A DNA stretch of 64,000 bases from Microcoleus sp. FACHB-68 (GCF_014695715.1 NZ_JACJOT010000003.1:186001-250000), one strand, 5' to 3'. Counted from the first letter of the stretch, positions 17,938 through 27,794 are shown. Notes: a model not told the origin generated them from the sequence alone. A program made the numbers and translations.

Positions 17938-19599
17938 CTAGGGTGCCGGCACTGTCCACCAGGCGAGGGCATAGGGTTGGGTTGCTTCATTGACTTGCTG
18001 GCGAAATTGCACGCGGATCTTATAGCGACCGGCTTGGGGAATGGGGTAAAAAATGTGTTCCACACTGTCTGCGGAACTAATGGAGGCTCGGATGCTCTTT
18101 GCTATGTCGTTTTCACCCTCTGGCATTAAGTAAAGGTCGAGGTTGTTCAAGCCGCGATCACGAAATTCTTCCCCTTCATCATACTGATCGTTTTTGTTGG
18201 TATCCTCTAGCTCAACCCGCCGGTTCCAGGCTAAGGTAATCGCGACAAAACTTCCCTGCTTTAAGGGTTCCTTCAGCCTATAGTCTCGGAAGGAATCCCC
18301 AGTTTTGAGTGTCGAGTTTTGAGTGTTCTCAGAAGTGTCTAAAACTGCGTTAACTGTGTTATAATCCCATCCCACTATTGGTACGGGAGCATCTGGCTTC
18401 CACTGGCCCGGATTGAACTGCTGGTAAGCTCGGAAGGCGTTAAGATGTCCGGTTCCGATTTGGGCGTGCAGGGGAATCGTTGGGTCTTTGTAGGCATCGG
18501 AGTTTAACCAGTCGCGGTTGTCTTTGTCTGTGACGGTGCGGGTCATATTTTGCAGCAGCCCGTCGCCACTGTCTTTGACTTTTTCTGCTGAGTTGAGCAA
18601 CACGACTTTCATGACTTCCTGGCGTCGCGCATCTAGGCTCCAGTGAGGCTGCCGGCTGCGGAGCTGACGATCGCCGAATTCTTGCAGCAGAGCGACCGTA
18701 GCGGTGACGTGAGGGGCCGCAAAACTGGTGCCGGTGGTGCGGGAGATACTGCCGTCTGGGTTGAGCATGGAGATATCCCGACCGGGTGCCACCAGACTGA
18801 TAGACCGGCGATCTCCAACATTTCCTTCTAAACCGGCCAGCCGGCTGGCAAATCCTGTAAATGTGCTGCCCAAGTTGGCGACATCAACTTTGGAAAATAT
18901 TCCTTGATCGAGGTTGGAAAAGGCAACATTGACGCCATTAAAGTTATCCGTGGGAATCGGAATTCCGCCTTTACCTTGATTGCCGGCAATCACATAAAGG
19001 ACATCGTGGACGCGGGCTGACCAATCGATGCATTGAGTGAGTGGGGCATTGCCATCTAAGACGGCATCAGGTCGGGGATCAAGGGTTAAGGGTTCGCCAA
19101 AGCTAAAATTAATGGCTCGCACGTCACCGCTATTTTGCTGGGCGACGTGCTGGGTGGCTAAACATTCGAGGAACTGCCGGTTTTTGGTGCGCGTACTAAT
19201 GGCAGATGAGGAGTAAAGTCTGGCTGCCGGCGCGACTCCCCGCAGAGCTTTGGCATTGCCGATCATGACACCGGCAACGCTTTGGGCGTGGGGATCAACA
19301 TTGGTATCTGATTTAGGCCGGTTATTGCCTTGAAAAACTCGCGTCACGGCAATCCCGGTATTTTGGGACATCTTTTTGTCTATGCCAAACTGGGCAGGCC
19401 GGCCTATTTCCACTTGGCCAATGGCGATTTTGCGACCGAGCAAGTTATAGGGGGGGTTCTGTAAGCGAGTGGCATCGATCCCGGCTTCTCCCACTGAGGT
19501 TTCTAGGGCTAAAACCGGCACAGATAAGCCGGCAGCGCCCAGACTCCAAACAGTCCACACCAGTTTTTTAACAATCTGCCGCTGATTTAAGGCTGCCAT
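17938..19599 (-). CDS. Subtilisin-like (S8) protein with altered catalytic Asp site
   Basis: 553 residues from ATG 19599. Signal peptide LVWTVWSLGAAGLSVPVLAL. The S8 fold shows the His motif DPHAQSVAGVMIG, oxyanion Asn IAGNQGKG, and Ser motif GTSFAAPHVTATVALL. Where subtilases have the Asp motif (V.DTG) this protein reads IGQVEIGRP, so a Glu stands in the Asp place. C-terminal part beyond about residue 400 looks like a beta-rich domain (LDLYLMPEGEN, GRYKIRVQFRQ). Probably a periplasmic or secreted protein. Activity is uncertain because of the replaced residue. Confidence 0.82.
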   Translation of the reverse strand: MAALNQRQIVKKLVWTVWSLGAAGLSVPVLALETSVGEAGIDATRLQNPPYNLLGRKIAIGQVEIGRPAQFGIDKKMSQNTGIAVTRVFQGNNRPKSDTNVDPHAQSVAGVMIGNAKALRGVAPAARLYSSSAISTRTKNRQFLECLATQHVAQQNSGDVRAINFSFGEPLTLDPRPDAVLDGNAPLTQCIDWSARVHDVLYVIAGNQGKGGIPIPTDNFNGVNVAFSNLDQGIFSKVDVANLGSTFTGFASRLAGLEGNVGDRRSISLVAPGRDISMLNPDGSISRTTGTSFAAPHVTATVALLQEFGDRQLRSRQPHWSLDARRQEVMKVVLLNSAEKVKDSGDGLLQNMTRTVTDKDNRDWLNSDAYKDPTIPLHAQIGTGHLNAFRAYQQFNPGQWKPDAPVPIVGWDYNTVNAVLDTSENTQNSTLKTGDSFRDYRLKEPLKQGSFVAITLAWNRRVELEDTNKNDQYDEGEEFRDRGLNNLDLYLMPEGENDIAKSIRASISSADSVEHIFYPIPQAGRYKIRVQFRQQVNEATQPYALAWWTVPAP

Positions 19600-19699
19600 T
19601 TCCAAAAATTTCTAAAGTTAGGTAATTCACTCAATTCTGATAACTATAAATATTTTGTTAAACTTATTACCACACAGGAAGCAGGAGACACCGCCAGCC

Positions 19700-20407
19700 A
19701 TGACTCAAACACCCTCAAGCAAATCTATTGTGATCGCTCCATCCATCTTATCAGCCGATTTCAGCCGTCTAGGAGAAGAAATTCAAGCGGTGGATAAGGC
19801 TGGGGCAGATTGGATTCACATCGATGTCATGGATGGTCGCTTTGTCCCTAATATTACAATTGGGCCACTGATTGTGGAAGCCGTTCGTCCTGTGACTACA
19901 AAGCCGCTGGATGTCCACTTGATGATTGTGGAACCAGAAAGGTACGTTGAAGATTTTGCTAAAGCCGGCGCGGATATTATTTCGGTTCACGCAGAGCATA
20001 ACGCTTCGCCTCACCTGCACCGCACGCTGTGCCAAATTCGGGAACTCGGCAAGCAAGCCGGTGTGGTACTCAATCCTTCTACGCCTTTGGAGTTGATTGA
20101 GTATGTGATCGAAGTCTGCGATTTGGTGCTGATTATGAGCGTCAACCCCGGCTTTGGGGGTCAGAGTTTTATCCCGGCTGTGGTGCCTAAGATTCAAAAG
20201 CTTCGCCAAATGTGCAATGAGCGCGGACTTGATCCGTGGATTGAGGTGGATGGTGGTTTGAAGGGCAATAACACTTGGCAGGTTTTGGAAGCCGGTGCCA
20301 ATGCCATTGTGGCCGGCTCTGCTGTATTTAAAGCGAAGGATTATGCTGAAGCGATTGAGGGAATTCGCAATAGCAAGCGTCCTACCCCTGAATTGGCGGC
20401 AGTTTAA
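19700..20407 (+). CDS. rpe: Ribulose-phosphate 3-epimerase
   Basis: 235 residues from ATG 19700; purine-rich GGAAGCAGGAGA precedes it. The frame opens earlier at 19655 but that part is not conserved. TIM barrel with the family motifs [27 protein letters not shown] (metal-binding His/Asp), [18 protein letters not shown] and EVDGGL. It interconverts ribulose-5-P and xylulose-5-P in the Calvin cycle and the oxidative pentose phosphate pathway. A strong hairpin follows the stop. Confidence 0.97.
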   Translation: MTQTPSSKSIVIAPSILSADFSRLGEEIQAVDKAGADWIHIDVMDGRFVPNITIGPLIVEAVRPVTTKPLDVHLMIVEPERYVEDFAKAGADIISVHAEHNASPHLHRTLCQIRELGKQAGVVLNPSTPLELIEYVIEVCDLVLIMSVNPGFGGQSFIPAVVPKIQKLRQMCNERGLDPWIEVDGGLKGNNTWQVLEAGANAIVAGSAVFKAKDYAEAIEGIRNSKRPTPELAAV

Positions 20408-20415
20408 TTGAATGT

Positions 20416-20444
20416 CTCGTTCCCAGACTAAACCTGGGAACGAG
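20416..20444. terminator. Perfect 11-bp palindromic hairpin between convergent genes
   Basis: CTCGTTCCCAG and CTGGGAACGAG form an 11-base perfect stem around a 7-base loop (ACTAAAC). It lies between rpe (plus) and the DsbA-like gene (minus) and can stop both. There is no long T-run. The word CTCGTTCCCAG...CTGGGAACGAG resembles interspersed palindromes I associate with cyanobacterial genomes. Confidence 0.75.
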
Positions 20445-20453
20445 AATGCTTTT

Positions 20454-21329
20454 CTATGGGGTTTCTGTTTGGGGTTCAGCCGGCTGCTCTGTTTGTGCCG
20501 GTGCTGGAGTTGCACCGACGACGCGCTCTAAAGCTTTTTCTAATTCTGGTAGCTCAATGGCACCGGCAAGCGTTTCGCCGTTGAGGGTAAAGAAAGGCGT
20601 ACCAGAAATGCCCAAACTTTCAGCGAGTTGGACATCTTTTTGAATGGCAGCCTCGGCAGCCGCGCTTTGACGATCTTTGTTGAACCGAGCTTCATCAAGT
20701 TTCAAGTTTTTTGCAATTGTTCCATACAACGGCTCGCCTAACTTGTCTTGTTGGGTAAACAAGGCACTGTGATACTCCCAAAATTTGCCCTGCTGCTGTG
20801 CTGCCCATGCGGCTTTGGCAGCCGGTAGCGCCTCTGGATGCAACTGAGTTAGGGGCAAATGCTTGTAGGTTAACGTGACTTTATCCTTATGCTTGTCCAT
20901 AAACTGCTTCACAGTTGTGTGAGCTTTGGAGCAAAAGGGACATTGAAAGTCTGAAAACTCCACGAGTACGACTTTTCGATCCGCTGCGCCGGTGGCGGGG
21001 GAATCCCCGATCACTGAGGCAGGATTGACGATCATTTGCTGCAAAAATGTTTGGCGTGCCTGCTGAACCTGCTGCTGTTGTTGCTGTTGGTACGCCTGAA
21101 CTGACTCTACAACCACTTGCGGGTTTTCGCGAATGATCTGTAAAACTTGCGCTTTTAACGCTGAATCTGCTGCCGGCGTTGATTTGGCTGCCGGCTTGTT
21201 GGCTGTGCAACTCATTAAGGATAGGGAGATTGCCAGCACTCCAGCCAGCCAGAATGAGCGCTGAGGGCGGGATAAATGCCCAACTGTAAGGCGAAGGGTA
21301 GCAAGGCTATTCAAGAAAAACCGGCGCAT
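20454..21329 (-). CDS. DsbA-family thiol oxidoreductase lipoprotein
   Basis: 291 residues. Lipobox SLSLMSC with Cys41, so the mature protein is a membrane-tethered lipoprotein; a membrane anchor is the alternative. A glutamine-rich helix (about 80-100) precedes a thioredoxin-like DsbA domain with active site CPFC in FSDFQCPFCSKAHTTVKQF and cis-Pro GTPFFTLNGE. Such proteins oxidise or isomerise disulfides in the periplasm. The C-terminus is a Pro/Glu-rich tail. Convergent with rpe. Confidence 0.9.
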   Translation of the reverse strand: MRRFFLNSLATLRLTVGHLSRPQRSFWLAGVLAISLSLMSCTANKPAAKSTPAADSALKAQVLQIIRENPQVVVESVQAYQQQQQQQVQQARQTFLQQMIVNPASVIGDSPATGAADRKVVLVEFSDFQCPFCSKAHTTVKQFMDKHKDKVTLTYKHLPLTQLHPEALPAAKAAWAAQQQGKFWEYHSALFTQQDKLGEPLYGTIAKNLKLDEARFNKDRQSAAAEAAIQKDVQLAESLGISGTPFFTLNGETLAGAIELPELEKALERVVGATPAPAQTEQPAEPQTETP

Positions 21330-21514
21330 AGAAAACCTCGGATCGATTTTAGATTTTAGACTTGGGGAGCGGCAATTCTTAATACTTTACTGGCATCTTG
21401 CAGCCGGCCTGGAATAATTTTAGAGATTGTACAACTACAATTTGACCTATTCAATTTTATCTAATTCGATTCCTATTCGACGACTTTTTAGATAAATTTC
21501 ATAAATCTGACATT

Positions 21515-22945
21515 TTAAGGAATTTTAAGACGCTTTCCTTCTTCCAAGATTTCTTGAATCGTGACAAGTTGCAAGCGAGGGTAACTATTTCCCTTGGTTT
21601 TATCATGATGAAATCCATAAGTTTGAGCTTTTTCTACAAGAGCAATACTTTTTTTTAAGACAATGTAAATAACCAGACTAGCTTTTTGACTTATTATAAT
21701 TTCATGCATTTCTTCAATATCTGAAAAATTTATATTATTTTGTTTAAATTGCAATATTATTTTATGAAATTCTCCATGTTCTCCTAAAAAATAGACAACA
21801 CCTTCTATTCGTTGGTTGGAACGTTTTTTCTCTTGGATAAGCGCTTGGTTATTTGAATAGGTAAGAATCGCCCATTTGTCAAATTCATTGCGCCGGCAAT
21901 GGCTTTGATCGCTTGCCAGTGCGATTGCCGATTCCCTATCTTTGGGAATACCCATTAGTTGAATTTGGGATAGTATGTGACTGCCAAAAGAATTTTCAAG
22001 GCGTTTAAGAACCAGACTAATGCTTTGATAGGTAATATCGATTCCTATCCATTGCCGGTTAAGGCGCTGAGCAACGGCTAAAGTTGTCCCGCAACCGCAG
22101 TAAGCATCTAATACAACATCACCTTCATTACTGCTAACTTTGATAATCCGTTCTAAGAGCGCTTCTGGTTTCTGGGTTGGATACCCTAACCGTTCTTTAT
22201 CTTGCCGATTTAATGTTTCGATGTCTGTCCAATAGTCTTCAGCAATTTTTCCTTCATCTAAATAGTATTTATATAATTTACCTGTGATTTTATCAGTTTT
22301 TTGTTGATATTGCCGGCCTGCTGCATCTGTCCTAACTTTCATGTGAGAGTTTGGTTTTCTACAAATTGATGCAGCTTTTTCATTAAAGGTATATCTTTCA
22401 GCGCTTTTTGTGTAAAAAAAAATAATGTCATGCTTTTTTGCAAATTTCTTATTGCTTTTACCGCCAATTGAATAACACCAAACGATTTCATTTTTAAAAT
22501 CTCCACCGCTAGGACAAAAAACGGCATCAAGCAGTAGCTTAAGATAATGGCCGGCAGTCGGATCGCAGTGGAGGTAAAAACTCCCAGTTGGCTTTAAAAT
22601 ACGATGAATTTCAGTAACTCTCAGAGTAATACTGGCTAAATAAGCAAGTAAGCTGCCTTTGCCTAGAACTTTTGATAAGCCGGCCATTAAATCAATCGTT
22701 TGAGTTGTAAATTTATTTTGATAATTATCAATGATCTGGGAAAAGCCGGCATCTGCGAAATCATCCCAAGCCCAAGTATCTGTAAAGGCTTGCGTTTTCC
22801 ACTGATTTCCTTGGTTGTTATAAAGTTGGTAGTAGCTGCGGTTGGAGTTAAAAGGCGGATCGATATAGCATAAATCTACAGAGTTATCTGGGATAAACTG
22901 ACGCAGCATTTCAAGATTATCACCGTAAAATAATTGGTTCGTCAT
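21515..22945 (-). CDS. Solitary DNA methyltransferase (N4/N6, beta class)
   Basis: 476 residues. Catalytic motif DPPF at 29-32 (CYIDPPFNSNRSY) comes first and the AdoMet motif DAYCGCGTTLAVAQ (about 285-298) comes late, the order of beta-class amino-methyltransferases. YPTQKPEALLERII is the usual motif before motif I. The last 140 residues (from about 335) form an extra domain (IEGVVYFLGEHGEFHKIILQ ... ASLVIYIVLKKS) that I do not recognise; it could be a target-recognition or nuclease-like part. No restriction gene is adjacent, so it looks like an orphan. Target sequence unknown. Confidence 0.88.
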   Translation of the reverse strand: MTNQLFYGDNLEMLRQFIPDNSVDLCYIDPPFNSNRSYYQLYNNQGNQWKTQAFTDTWAWDDFADAGFSQIIDNYQNKFTTQTIDLMAGLSKVLGKGSLLAYLASITLRVTEIHRILKPTGSFYLHCDPTAGHYLKLLLDAVFCPSGGDFKNEIVWCYSIGGKSNKKFAKKHDIIFFYTKSAERYTFNEKAASICRKPNSHMKVRTDAAGRQYQQKTDKITGKLYKYYLDEGKIAEDYWTDIETLNRQDKERLGYPTQKPEALLERIIKVSSNEGDVVLDAYCGCGTTLAVAQRLNRQWIGIDITYQSISLVLKRLENSFGSHILSQIQLMGIPKDRESAIALASDQSHCRRNEFDKWAILTYSNNQALIQEKKRSNQRIEGVVYFLGEHGEFHKIILQFKQNNINFSDIEEMHEIIISQKASLVIYIVLKKSIALVEKAQTYGFHHDKTKGNSYPRLQLVTIQEILEEGKRLKIP

Positions 22946-23348
22946 AGAATAGAAACCGGGTAAATTAACCGATCTTAGGATAGCCGACGAGCCTAAGTCA
23001 TTTGATTAAATGTGGAGTGCAGACATCTTGCCGGTTTGCCGTTATCTTAGAAAGGATATTGATTCGAGTTTTCTATTTTTGGATACCGGCACGTCAGATT
23101 GGGCCAACATCTACAGCTTTGCAATCAAAAAATTTACGTTTATCAGAAGTCTACTCTGAGCCGGCAGTCGTTTCATAACAGTTTGACGGATTGACTGTAA
23201 GCGATAAATGCTCACCTGTCAGTTCTCGGTTTTAAATTTTAGATTGTATATTCGATTTAGAGATTTGTGCAAATTGCTTTAAAACCCAGATTTGGCGAGA
23301 TTGAATTAAAATTTCAGGGTTAGAGCCATAAAATTAATAGAAAACCGT
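22946..23348. other. Divergent intergenic region
   Basis: About 400 bases between the methyltransferase and the hybrid kinase, which point away from each other. Near 22974-22997 is a small inverted repeat CTTAGG ... CCTAAG. The last 100 bases are AT-rich. An in-frame TAA at 23307 shows that the kinase cannot start further upstream. Confidence 0.55.
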
Positions 23349-26168
23349 ATGGGAGCAAACAGCACTCACCCTACCCGGAAACTGAACACCGGCACTACCC
23401 CGATTAAAATTGGCGTGCTGCATTCCCTCACCGGCACCATGTCGATCAGTGAGATTTCCGTGAAAGATGCTACCTTGCTGGCAATTGATGAAATTAATGC
23501 CGCAGGCGGAGTTTTAGGATGCCGGCTCGAAGCAATTATTGAGGATGGGGCGAGCGATTTGCAAACCTTTGCCCAGAAGGCGAAGAAATTGCTGCAACAG
23601 GAACAGGTAGCCGTCGTGTTTGGCTGCTGGACTTCTGCCAGTCGCAAAGCCGTGCTGCCGGTGTTTGAAGGGTTGAATGGATTGCTCTTTTACCCCGTAC
23701 AGTATGAAGGTTTAGAGCAATCTCCAAACGTCTTCTACACCGGCGCTGTGCCCAACCAGCAAATTATTCCAGCGGTGGATTACTTATTCGCTCAGGGCAA
23801 GCGGAAAATTTACCTGATTGGCTCAGATTACATCTTTCCGCGTACCGCCAACCAAGTTATCAAAGCGCAATTGGCGGCACAGGGGGGAGAGTTGGCGGGA
23901 GAAGATTATATCCCCCTTGGCGGCACAGATTTCAGCACGACAATCGCCCATATTCAAGCCTCACAACCCGATGCAATTGTCAACAGTCTCAATGGCGATA
24001 GTAATGTCGTTTTCTTCCAGAAGTTGAGAGAAGCCGGTTTCACAGCCGAAGACTTGCCGGTGATGTCTGTGAGTTTGGCAGAAGAAGAAGTGCGAAACAT
24101 GGGGGCTGAAAATATTGCTGGACATCTGGTGGTGTGGAACTATTTCCAAACCATTGAGACAGAAGAAAACCGGCAGTTTGTCAAAGCTTACAAGGAAAAA
24201 TACGGTCAAAATCGCGTCACAGATGACCCCATCGAGGCGGCATATTTGGGCGTTTATCTGTGGAAGCAAGCCGTAGAGAAGGCGGGTTCAACAGACGTGG
24301 CGAAGGTGAAGGCGGCTGCTAAAAATATCGAGTTTGCCGCGCCGGGAGGCATTGTTAAGATAGATGGCAAAACCCAGCATACTTGGAAAATTGTGCGCGT
24401 CGGTAAGGTGAGAGCAGATGGTTTGATCGGGGAAATCTGGAATTCTGGAGAGCCGGTGTGCCCCGATCCGTTCCTCAAACTTTATCCCTGGGCGGCAGGA
24501 TTTTCTAACCGAAGGTTCCGGGGAGGAATTCGCACCTCCTTGATCGCGCTGTTTAGCGCCCTGGGAATGCTCACCTCGCTGGCGGTGTGGGTTGGGTGGA
24601 TCAGCGCAACGCAACTCAAAAGCGCGAGTGCAGCGCTCTCAGTGGCAAATGACGAGACAGCGCGGAAGCTGGTGCTAGAGGCGAGCGCAGCGGCAAATCA
24701 CAGTCAGTTTTTGTTGCTGCTGGCGCTGCTTTTAAATGTGGTGGGGATGCCGGTGGCGCTGCTTGTCGTCTCTCGGATTACCCGTGCCTTGGCTGAAGTG
24801 ACGCACACGGCTCAACTGCTGTCGAGTGGCGATTTGAACGTGCGATCGCCGGTGACTTCTGGGGATGAAATCGGGCTGCTTTCCTCAACTTTAAATACAA
24901 TGGCTCAGCAAGTAGGCAGCTTGCTTAAGGGTTTAGAAGTGCGAAGCCGGCAACTTGAAGAACGTAGCCTTGAGTTGCAAGCTGCTAAAGACGCAGCCGA
25001 AGCTGCCAGCCGCGCCAAAAGCACATTTTTGGCGAATATGAGTCATGAGTTACGCACGCCTCTCAACGCCATTATTGGCTACAGCGAGATGCTACAAGAG
25101 GAAGCCATAGATTCAGGCTATGGGGAGATGCAACCCGATCTCGATAGGATTTGCATCGCTGGAAAACACTTGCTAACAATGATCGGCGATATTCTCGATA
25201 TCTCGAAAATAGAAGCCGGCAGAATGATTCTTTGCCCAGAAACGTTTGATGTAGCGGATTTAATTGATGAGATTGCGGTGAGTTTCCGGCCTTTGATTGC
25301 AAAAAATGGTAACACTTTGACGGTCAATTGCGACCACAACCTCGGCACGATGTATGCTGACTTAACGAAACTGCGGCAATCACTTTTCAATCTGCTTAGT
25401 AATGCGGCTAAGTTCACTCACCAGGGCAAAATTACGCTGACAGTGAGTGCAGAAGAGGGCGATACTGAGGATTCATCGTTCATTGTTTTCTCTATCAGCG
25501 ACACCGGCATTGGCATAACGCCGGCACAGATGGCGAATCTTTTCCAGCCATTCACCCAAGCAGATGCCTCCATGTCGCGCACCTATGGAGGCACCGGCTT
25601 AGGGCTTGCGATTACTCAGAAATTTTGCCAAATGCAAGGCGGGGAAATTTCTGTTAAAAGCGAAGCCGGTTGTGGTTCTACTTTTACGATTCGCCTGCCG
25701 GTGGTAGTGAAAACTGAAGAAGAAACTGAGCCGGGTGATGCGGAAGTGAAGTCTCAAGTTTGGGATAGCCGTGTTCTGAGTCTTTCTACTACTGTACTGG
25801 TGATTGATGATGATCCGGACGCACGAGAACTGATTGCGCGTTGCTTGACTAAACAAGGGTTTCGCGTGGTGGCGTCGGCAGGTGGCGAGGTGGGATTGCG
25901 ACTGGCACAGGAATTGCGCCCAGATGCGATTATTCTGGATGTGATGATGCCTCGTATGGATGGCTGGGCGGTACTTTCAGCCCTTAAAGCCAATCCGAAT
26001 CTGGCTGATATTCCGGTGATTGTGCTGACGTTTGTGGAAGATAAAAATCAGGGATTTGCTCTGGGGGCGGCGGAATATTTGATCAAGCCGGTTGATTACA
26101 AAACTTTTACGGATCTTTTGAACAAAATTAGTGATCGCAATGCTTTAAGTTCATCACGCAGTGGTTAG
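23349..26168 (+). CDS. Hybrid histidine kinase with UrtA/AmiC-like ligand-binding input domain
   Basis: 939 residues. Order: a type I periplasmic-binding-protein domain (about 18-375) closely like the urea-binding protein UrtA and the amide sensor AmiC ([70 protein letters not shown]); membrane segment 1 (about 397-420); a loop of about 35 residues; membrane segment 2 (about 453-477); HAMP; short coiled coil; HisKA with phospho-accepting H566 ([10 protein letters not shown]); HATPase ([23 protein letters not shown]); receiver domain with D864 ([12 protein letters not shown]). No signal peptide precedes the ligand domain and none can be added, because of a stop at 23307. With two membrane segments this puts the ligand domain in the cytoplasm. 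Ligand (urea, short amide or amino acid) is inferred. Confidence 0.9.
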   Translation: MGANSTHPTRKLNTGTTPIKIGVLHSLTGTMSISEISVKDATLLAIDEINAAGGVLGCRLEAIIEDGASDLQTFAQKAKKLLQQEQVAVVFGCWTSASRKAVLPVFEGLNGLLFYPVQYEGLEQSPNVFYTGAVPNQQIIPAVDYLFAQGKRKIYLIGSDYIFPRTANQVIKAQLAAQGGELAGEDYIPLGGTDFSTTIAHIQASQPDAIVNSLNGDSNVVFFQKLREAGFTAEDLPVMSVSLAEEEVRNMGAENIAGHLVVWNYFQTIETEENRQFVKAYKEKYGQNRVTDDPIEAAYLGVYLWKQAVEKAGSTDVAKVKAAAKNIEFAAPGGIVKIDGKTQHTWKIVRVGKVRADGLIGEIWNSGEPVCPDPFLKLYPWAAGFSNRRFRGGIRTSLIALFSALGMLTSLAVWVGWISATQLKSASAALSVANDETARKLVLEASAAANHSQFLLLLALLLNVVGMPVALLVVSRITRALAEVTHTAQLLSSGDLNVRSPVTSGDEIGLLSSTLNTMAQQVGSLLKGLEVRSRQLEERSLELQAAKDAAEAASRAKSTFLANMSHELRTPLNAIIGYSEMLQEEAIDSGYGEMQPDLDRICIAGKHLLTMIGDILDISKIEAGRMILCPETFDVADLIDEIAVSFRPLIAKNGNTLTVNCDHNLGTMYADLTKLRQSLFNLLSNAAKFTHQGKITLTVSAEEGDTEDSSFIVFSISDTGIGITPAQMANLFQPFTQADASMSRTYGGTGLGLAITQKFCQMQGGEISVKSEAGCGSTFTIRLPVVVKTEEETEPGDAEVKSQVWDSRVLSLSTTVLVIDDDPDARELIARCLTKQGFRVVASAGGEVGLRLAQELRPDAIILDVMMPRMDGWAVLSALKANPNLADIPVIVLTFVEDKNQGFALGAAEYLIKPVDYKTFTDLLNKISDRNALSSSRSG

Positions 26169-26253
26169 AATTCTACTGCTTTTCGGACACGACAATATTT
26201 GTTTTTTAACCGCTGATAAACGCAAATGAATTTGAGGATTGGATGCCGGCAAT

Positions 26254-26284
26254 AAAAAAAGGGCGATCATTCATGATCTCCCTT
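26254..26284 (-). terminator. Intrinsic terminator of the minus-strand gene at 26331
   Basis: Read on the minus strand, GGGAGATCAT and ATGATCGCCC pair with one mismatch around a 2-base loop, followed by a run of seven T. It lies about 50 bases after the stop of the 170-residue gene. Confidence 0.8.
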
Positions 26285-26330
26285 AAATACCCAGAAAAAC
26301 AACTTTTTTTGACCGCTTCGGAAGCTGAGC

Positions 26331-26843
26331 TTAGTGACGATTGCCCAACCACTTAGCGGCAACTACACCCACGATAGCAGCCACGAGGGGATTGCCCAGG
26401 AATTTCATTAAATCTGGCTTATCCGCTAATACTTCTTGGAAAACATCGGGGTGAGAGTGATAGGTAAAGGATGCTAGTTTAGCAACATCATCAGAAGTCA
26501 TGCGGCTGGCATGATGGGTTGAAAGTCCCAGTTGTTGCTCTAGCTGCTTGTCCTTAAGACCTCTCTTTTCCAAATGCTTGAAGAATTCGCGAGCAACATC
26601 ATCCCGTTCGTTGGGCTTAATTTGTGCGATTGCTTTTTGCAGTTCGGGTTCCAACTGGCTGGGAGGAATATTACTGTGTTGAAGAGACTTACCGAACAAT
26701 TGGCGACGCTCATTAGGCGTTGAGCGTTGAGCGAAATCGTCAAAATTTTGGTAATCTTGGGTTGGGGCATCGCTCATCATTTCGCTATCGCCCTGTGCCA
26801 AATCACTCATGATATGGCGTTTATATTGGTCGCTTGTACTCAT
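26331..26843 (-). CDS. Hypothetical protein with C-terminal hydrophobic helix
   Basis: 170 residues from ATG 26843, chosen because AGGAG lies nine bases upstream; the frame is open to 26954. A Met- and Asp-rich N-terminus (MSTSDQYKRHIMSDLAQGDS) is followed by charged helices (NERDDVAREFFKHLEKRGL, LEQQLGLSTHHASRMTSDDV) and a last hydrophobic helix (PLVAAIVGVVAAKWLG) that could anchor it to a membrane. I do not recognise a named family. It follows the lipoprotein gene on the same strand and near two CsbD genes, which hints at a stress-related group. Confidence 0.65.
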   Translation of the reverse strand: MSTSDQYKRHIMSDLAQGDSEMMSDAPTQDYQNFDDFAQRSTPNERRQLFGKSLQHSNIPPSQLEPELQKAIAQIKPNERDDVAREFFKHLEKRGLKDKQLEQQLGLSTHHASRMTSDDVAKLASFTYHSHPDVFQEVLADKPDLMKFLGNPLVAAIVGVVAAKWLGNRH

Positions 26844-26953
26844 TTTATTTTTCTCCTGCTTTGAGTCAATTGTTTTTTGCTCAGACATCAACTTTCCATG
26901 AATTGCGGCAACTTTCTTGATCCGCTTTTCAAAATGTCTGAAACTGCCTGTCA

Positions 26954-27394
26954 TTAGCCGGCTTTATAGTCAATTTTGTTTGACTGTTGATCGTACTTGG
27001 CTGTCAAAATTAGTTTCTTATCAGGGGCGTAAACTAACACGCTGACATCCTGATTAGGGAAATTGTGATGAAAGCCTTGGGCTAAGGAACGCGCTAAATC
27101 TTTTACTTCGTTTGGATTTACTTGCGGTGTAATTACAACACCCAGCTTGTTGTCGTCACGCACGTAAGCATCTTGAACCAGTCCTTTGGCAGTTTGCACC
27201 ACCCAAGCACCAAACTCTTGACCGGCTGCGCTATTACCCCGTTCTAATTGGGAATAAGCCAAGCTGCCGGTGTTGCCCGGTAAACTCGTTGGACTTTGGG
27301 CAGTCGTTGCTCCCCCACAAGCTGTTGCTGTGCTGAGAACTAATACTAAAACAAGCGCTATCAAAGCTTTCCGAATTTGTTGAAAGAAACCCAC
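26954..27394 (-). CDS. Small lipoprotein of unknown function
   Basis: 146 residues. Start is GTG 27394, preceded by AGGAGG at ideal spacing. Lipoprotein signal with hydrophobic run ALVLVLVLSTATAC and Cys26 as the lipid site. The mature part is a small alpha-beta domain (LGVVITPQVNPNEVKDLARS, VSVLVYAPDKKLILTAKYD). The general look resembles sporulation/YhcN-type small lipoproteins, but I cannot confirm this. It is likely co-transcribed with the 170-residue gene that follows about 110 bases downstream. Confidence 0.7.
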   Translation of the reverse strand: MGFFQQIRKALIALVLVLVLSTATACGGATTAQSPTSLPGNTGSLAYSQLERGNSAAGQEFGAWVVQTAKGLVQDAYVRDDNKLGVVITPQVNPNEVKDLARSLAQGFHHNFPNQDVSVLVYAPDKKLILTAKYDQQSNKIDYKAG

Positions 27395-27465
27395 ATTAAC
27401 CTCCTCTTAAAACTGTGTTTGTAAATTGACTTTTAGACCACCGTGTATTTAAAGCACTAAAAAAA

Positions 27466-27509
27466 GTCGAAGGGCTAGATAAGAAATGAGCTATCCAGCC
27501 GGCCTCGAC
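27466..27509 (-). terminator. Intrinsic terminator after csbD copy 1
   Basis: On the minus strand an outer GTCGA / TCGAC stem and an inner GGCT-GATA / TATC-AGCC stem with single mismatches form a long hairpin, followed by seven T (27459-27465). It lies ten bases after the CsbD stop. Confidence 0.8.
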
Positions 27510-27517
27510 AGCAAGGC

Positions 27518-27706
27518 TTATAGCTTGTCAATGGTGTCTTTGACTTTATCTTTCAGATCTTCACCAGCGTGGCGGGTTTGCCCTTCTGCTTGTTTCATTT
27601 TGCCTTCAGCTTTATCTTGAGGATCGCCGGTGACTTCACCCAGCGCTTCTTTAGCTTTGCCTTCAAGATTGCTGGCTGTTGCTTTGGCTCTATCTTCTAA
27701 GCTCAT
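27518..27706 (-). CDS. CsbD-family stress protein, copy 1
   Basis: 62 residues, highly charged and helical: MSLEDRAKATASNLEGKAKE, then ALGEVTGDPQDKAEGKMKQA. This is the CsbD pattern (general-stress protein in Bacillus, SigB-controlled there; molecular role unknown). No cysteine. It has its own terminator downstream, and shares an upstream 25-base element with copy 2, so the two may respond to the same signal. Confidence 0.9.
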   Translation of the reverse strand: MSLEDRAKATASNLEGKAKEALGEVTGDPQDKAEGKMKQAEGQTRHAGEDLKDKVKDTIDKL

Positions 27707-27769
27707 TTTGTTACTCCGTATTCGTTTGATATTGTTTTATCTACTTTCATCGTATTGGCTGAGCTTCAT

Positions 27770-27794
27770 CAAGCCATCTACCCGCAGGCGGATT
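27770..27794 (-). promoter_or_regulatory. Shared upstream element of csbD copy 1
   Basis: A 25-base element 64-88 bases before the csbD1 start. It matches the element at 28444-28468 before csbD2 in 20 of 25 positions; the plus-strand core is TCTACC.G.AGGC.GATT. The regions around it are not alike, so this looks like a conserved control site, not general duplication. Confidence 0.5.
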
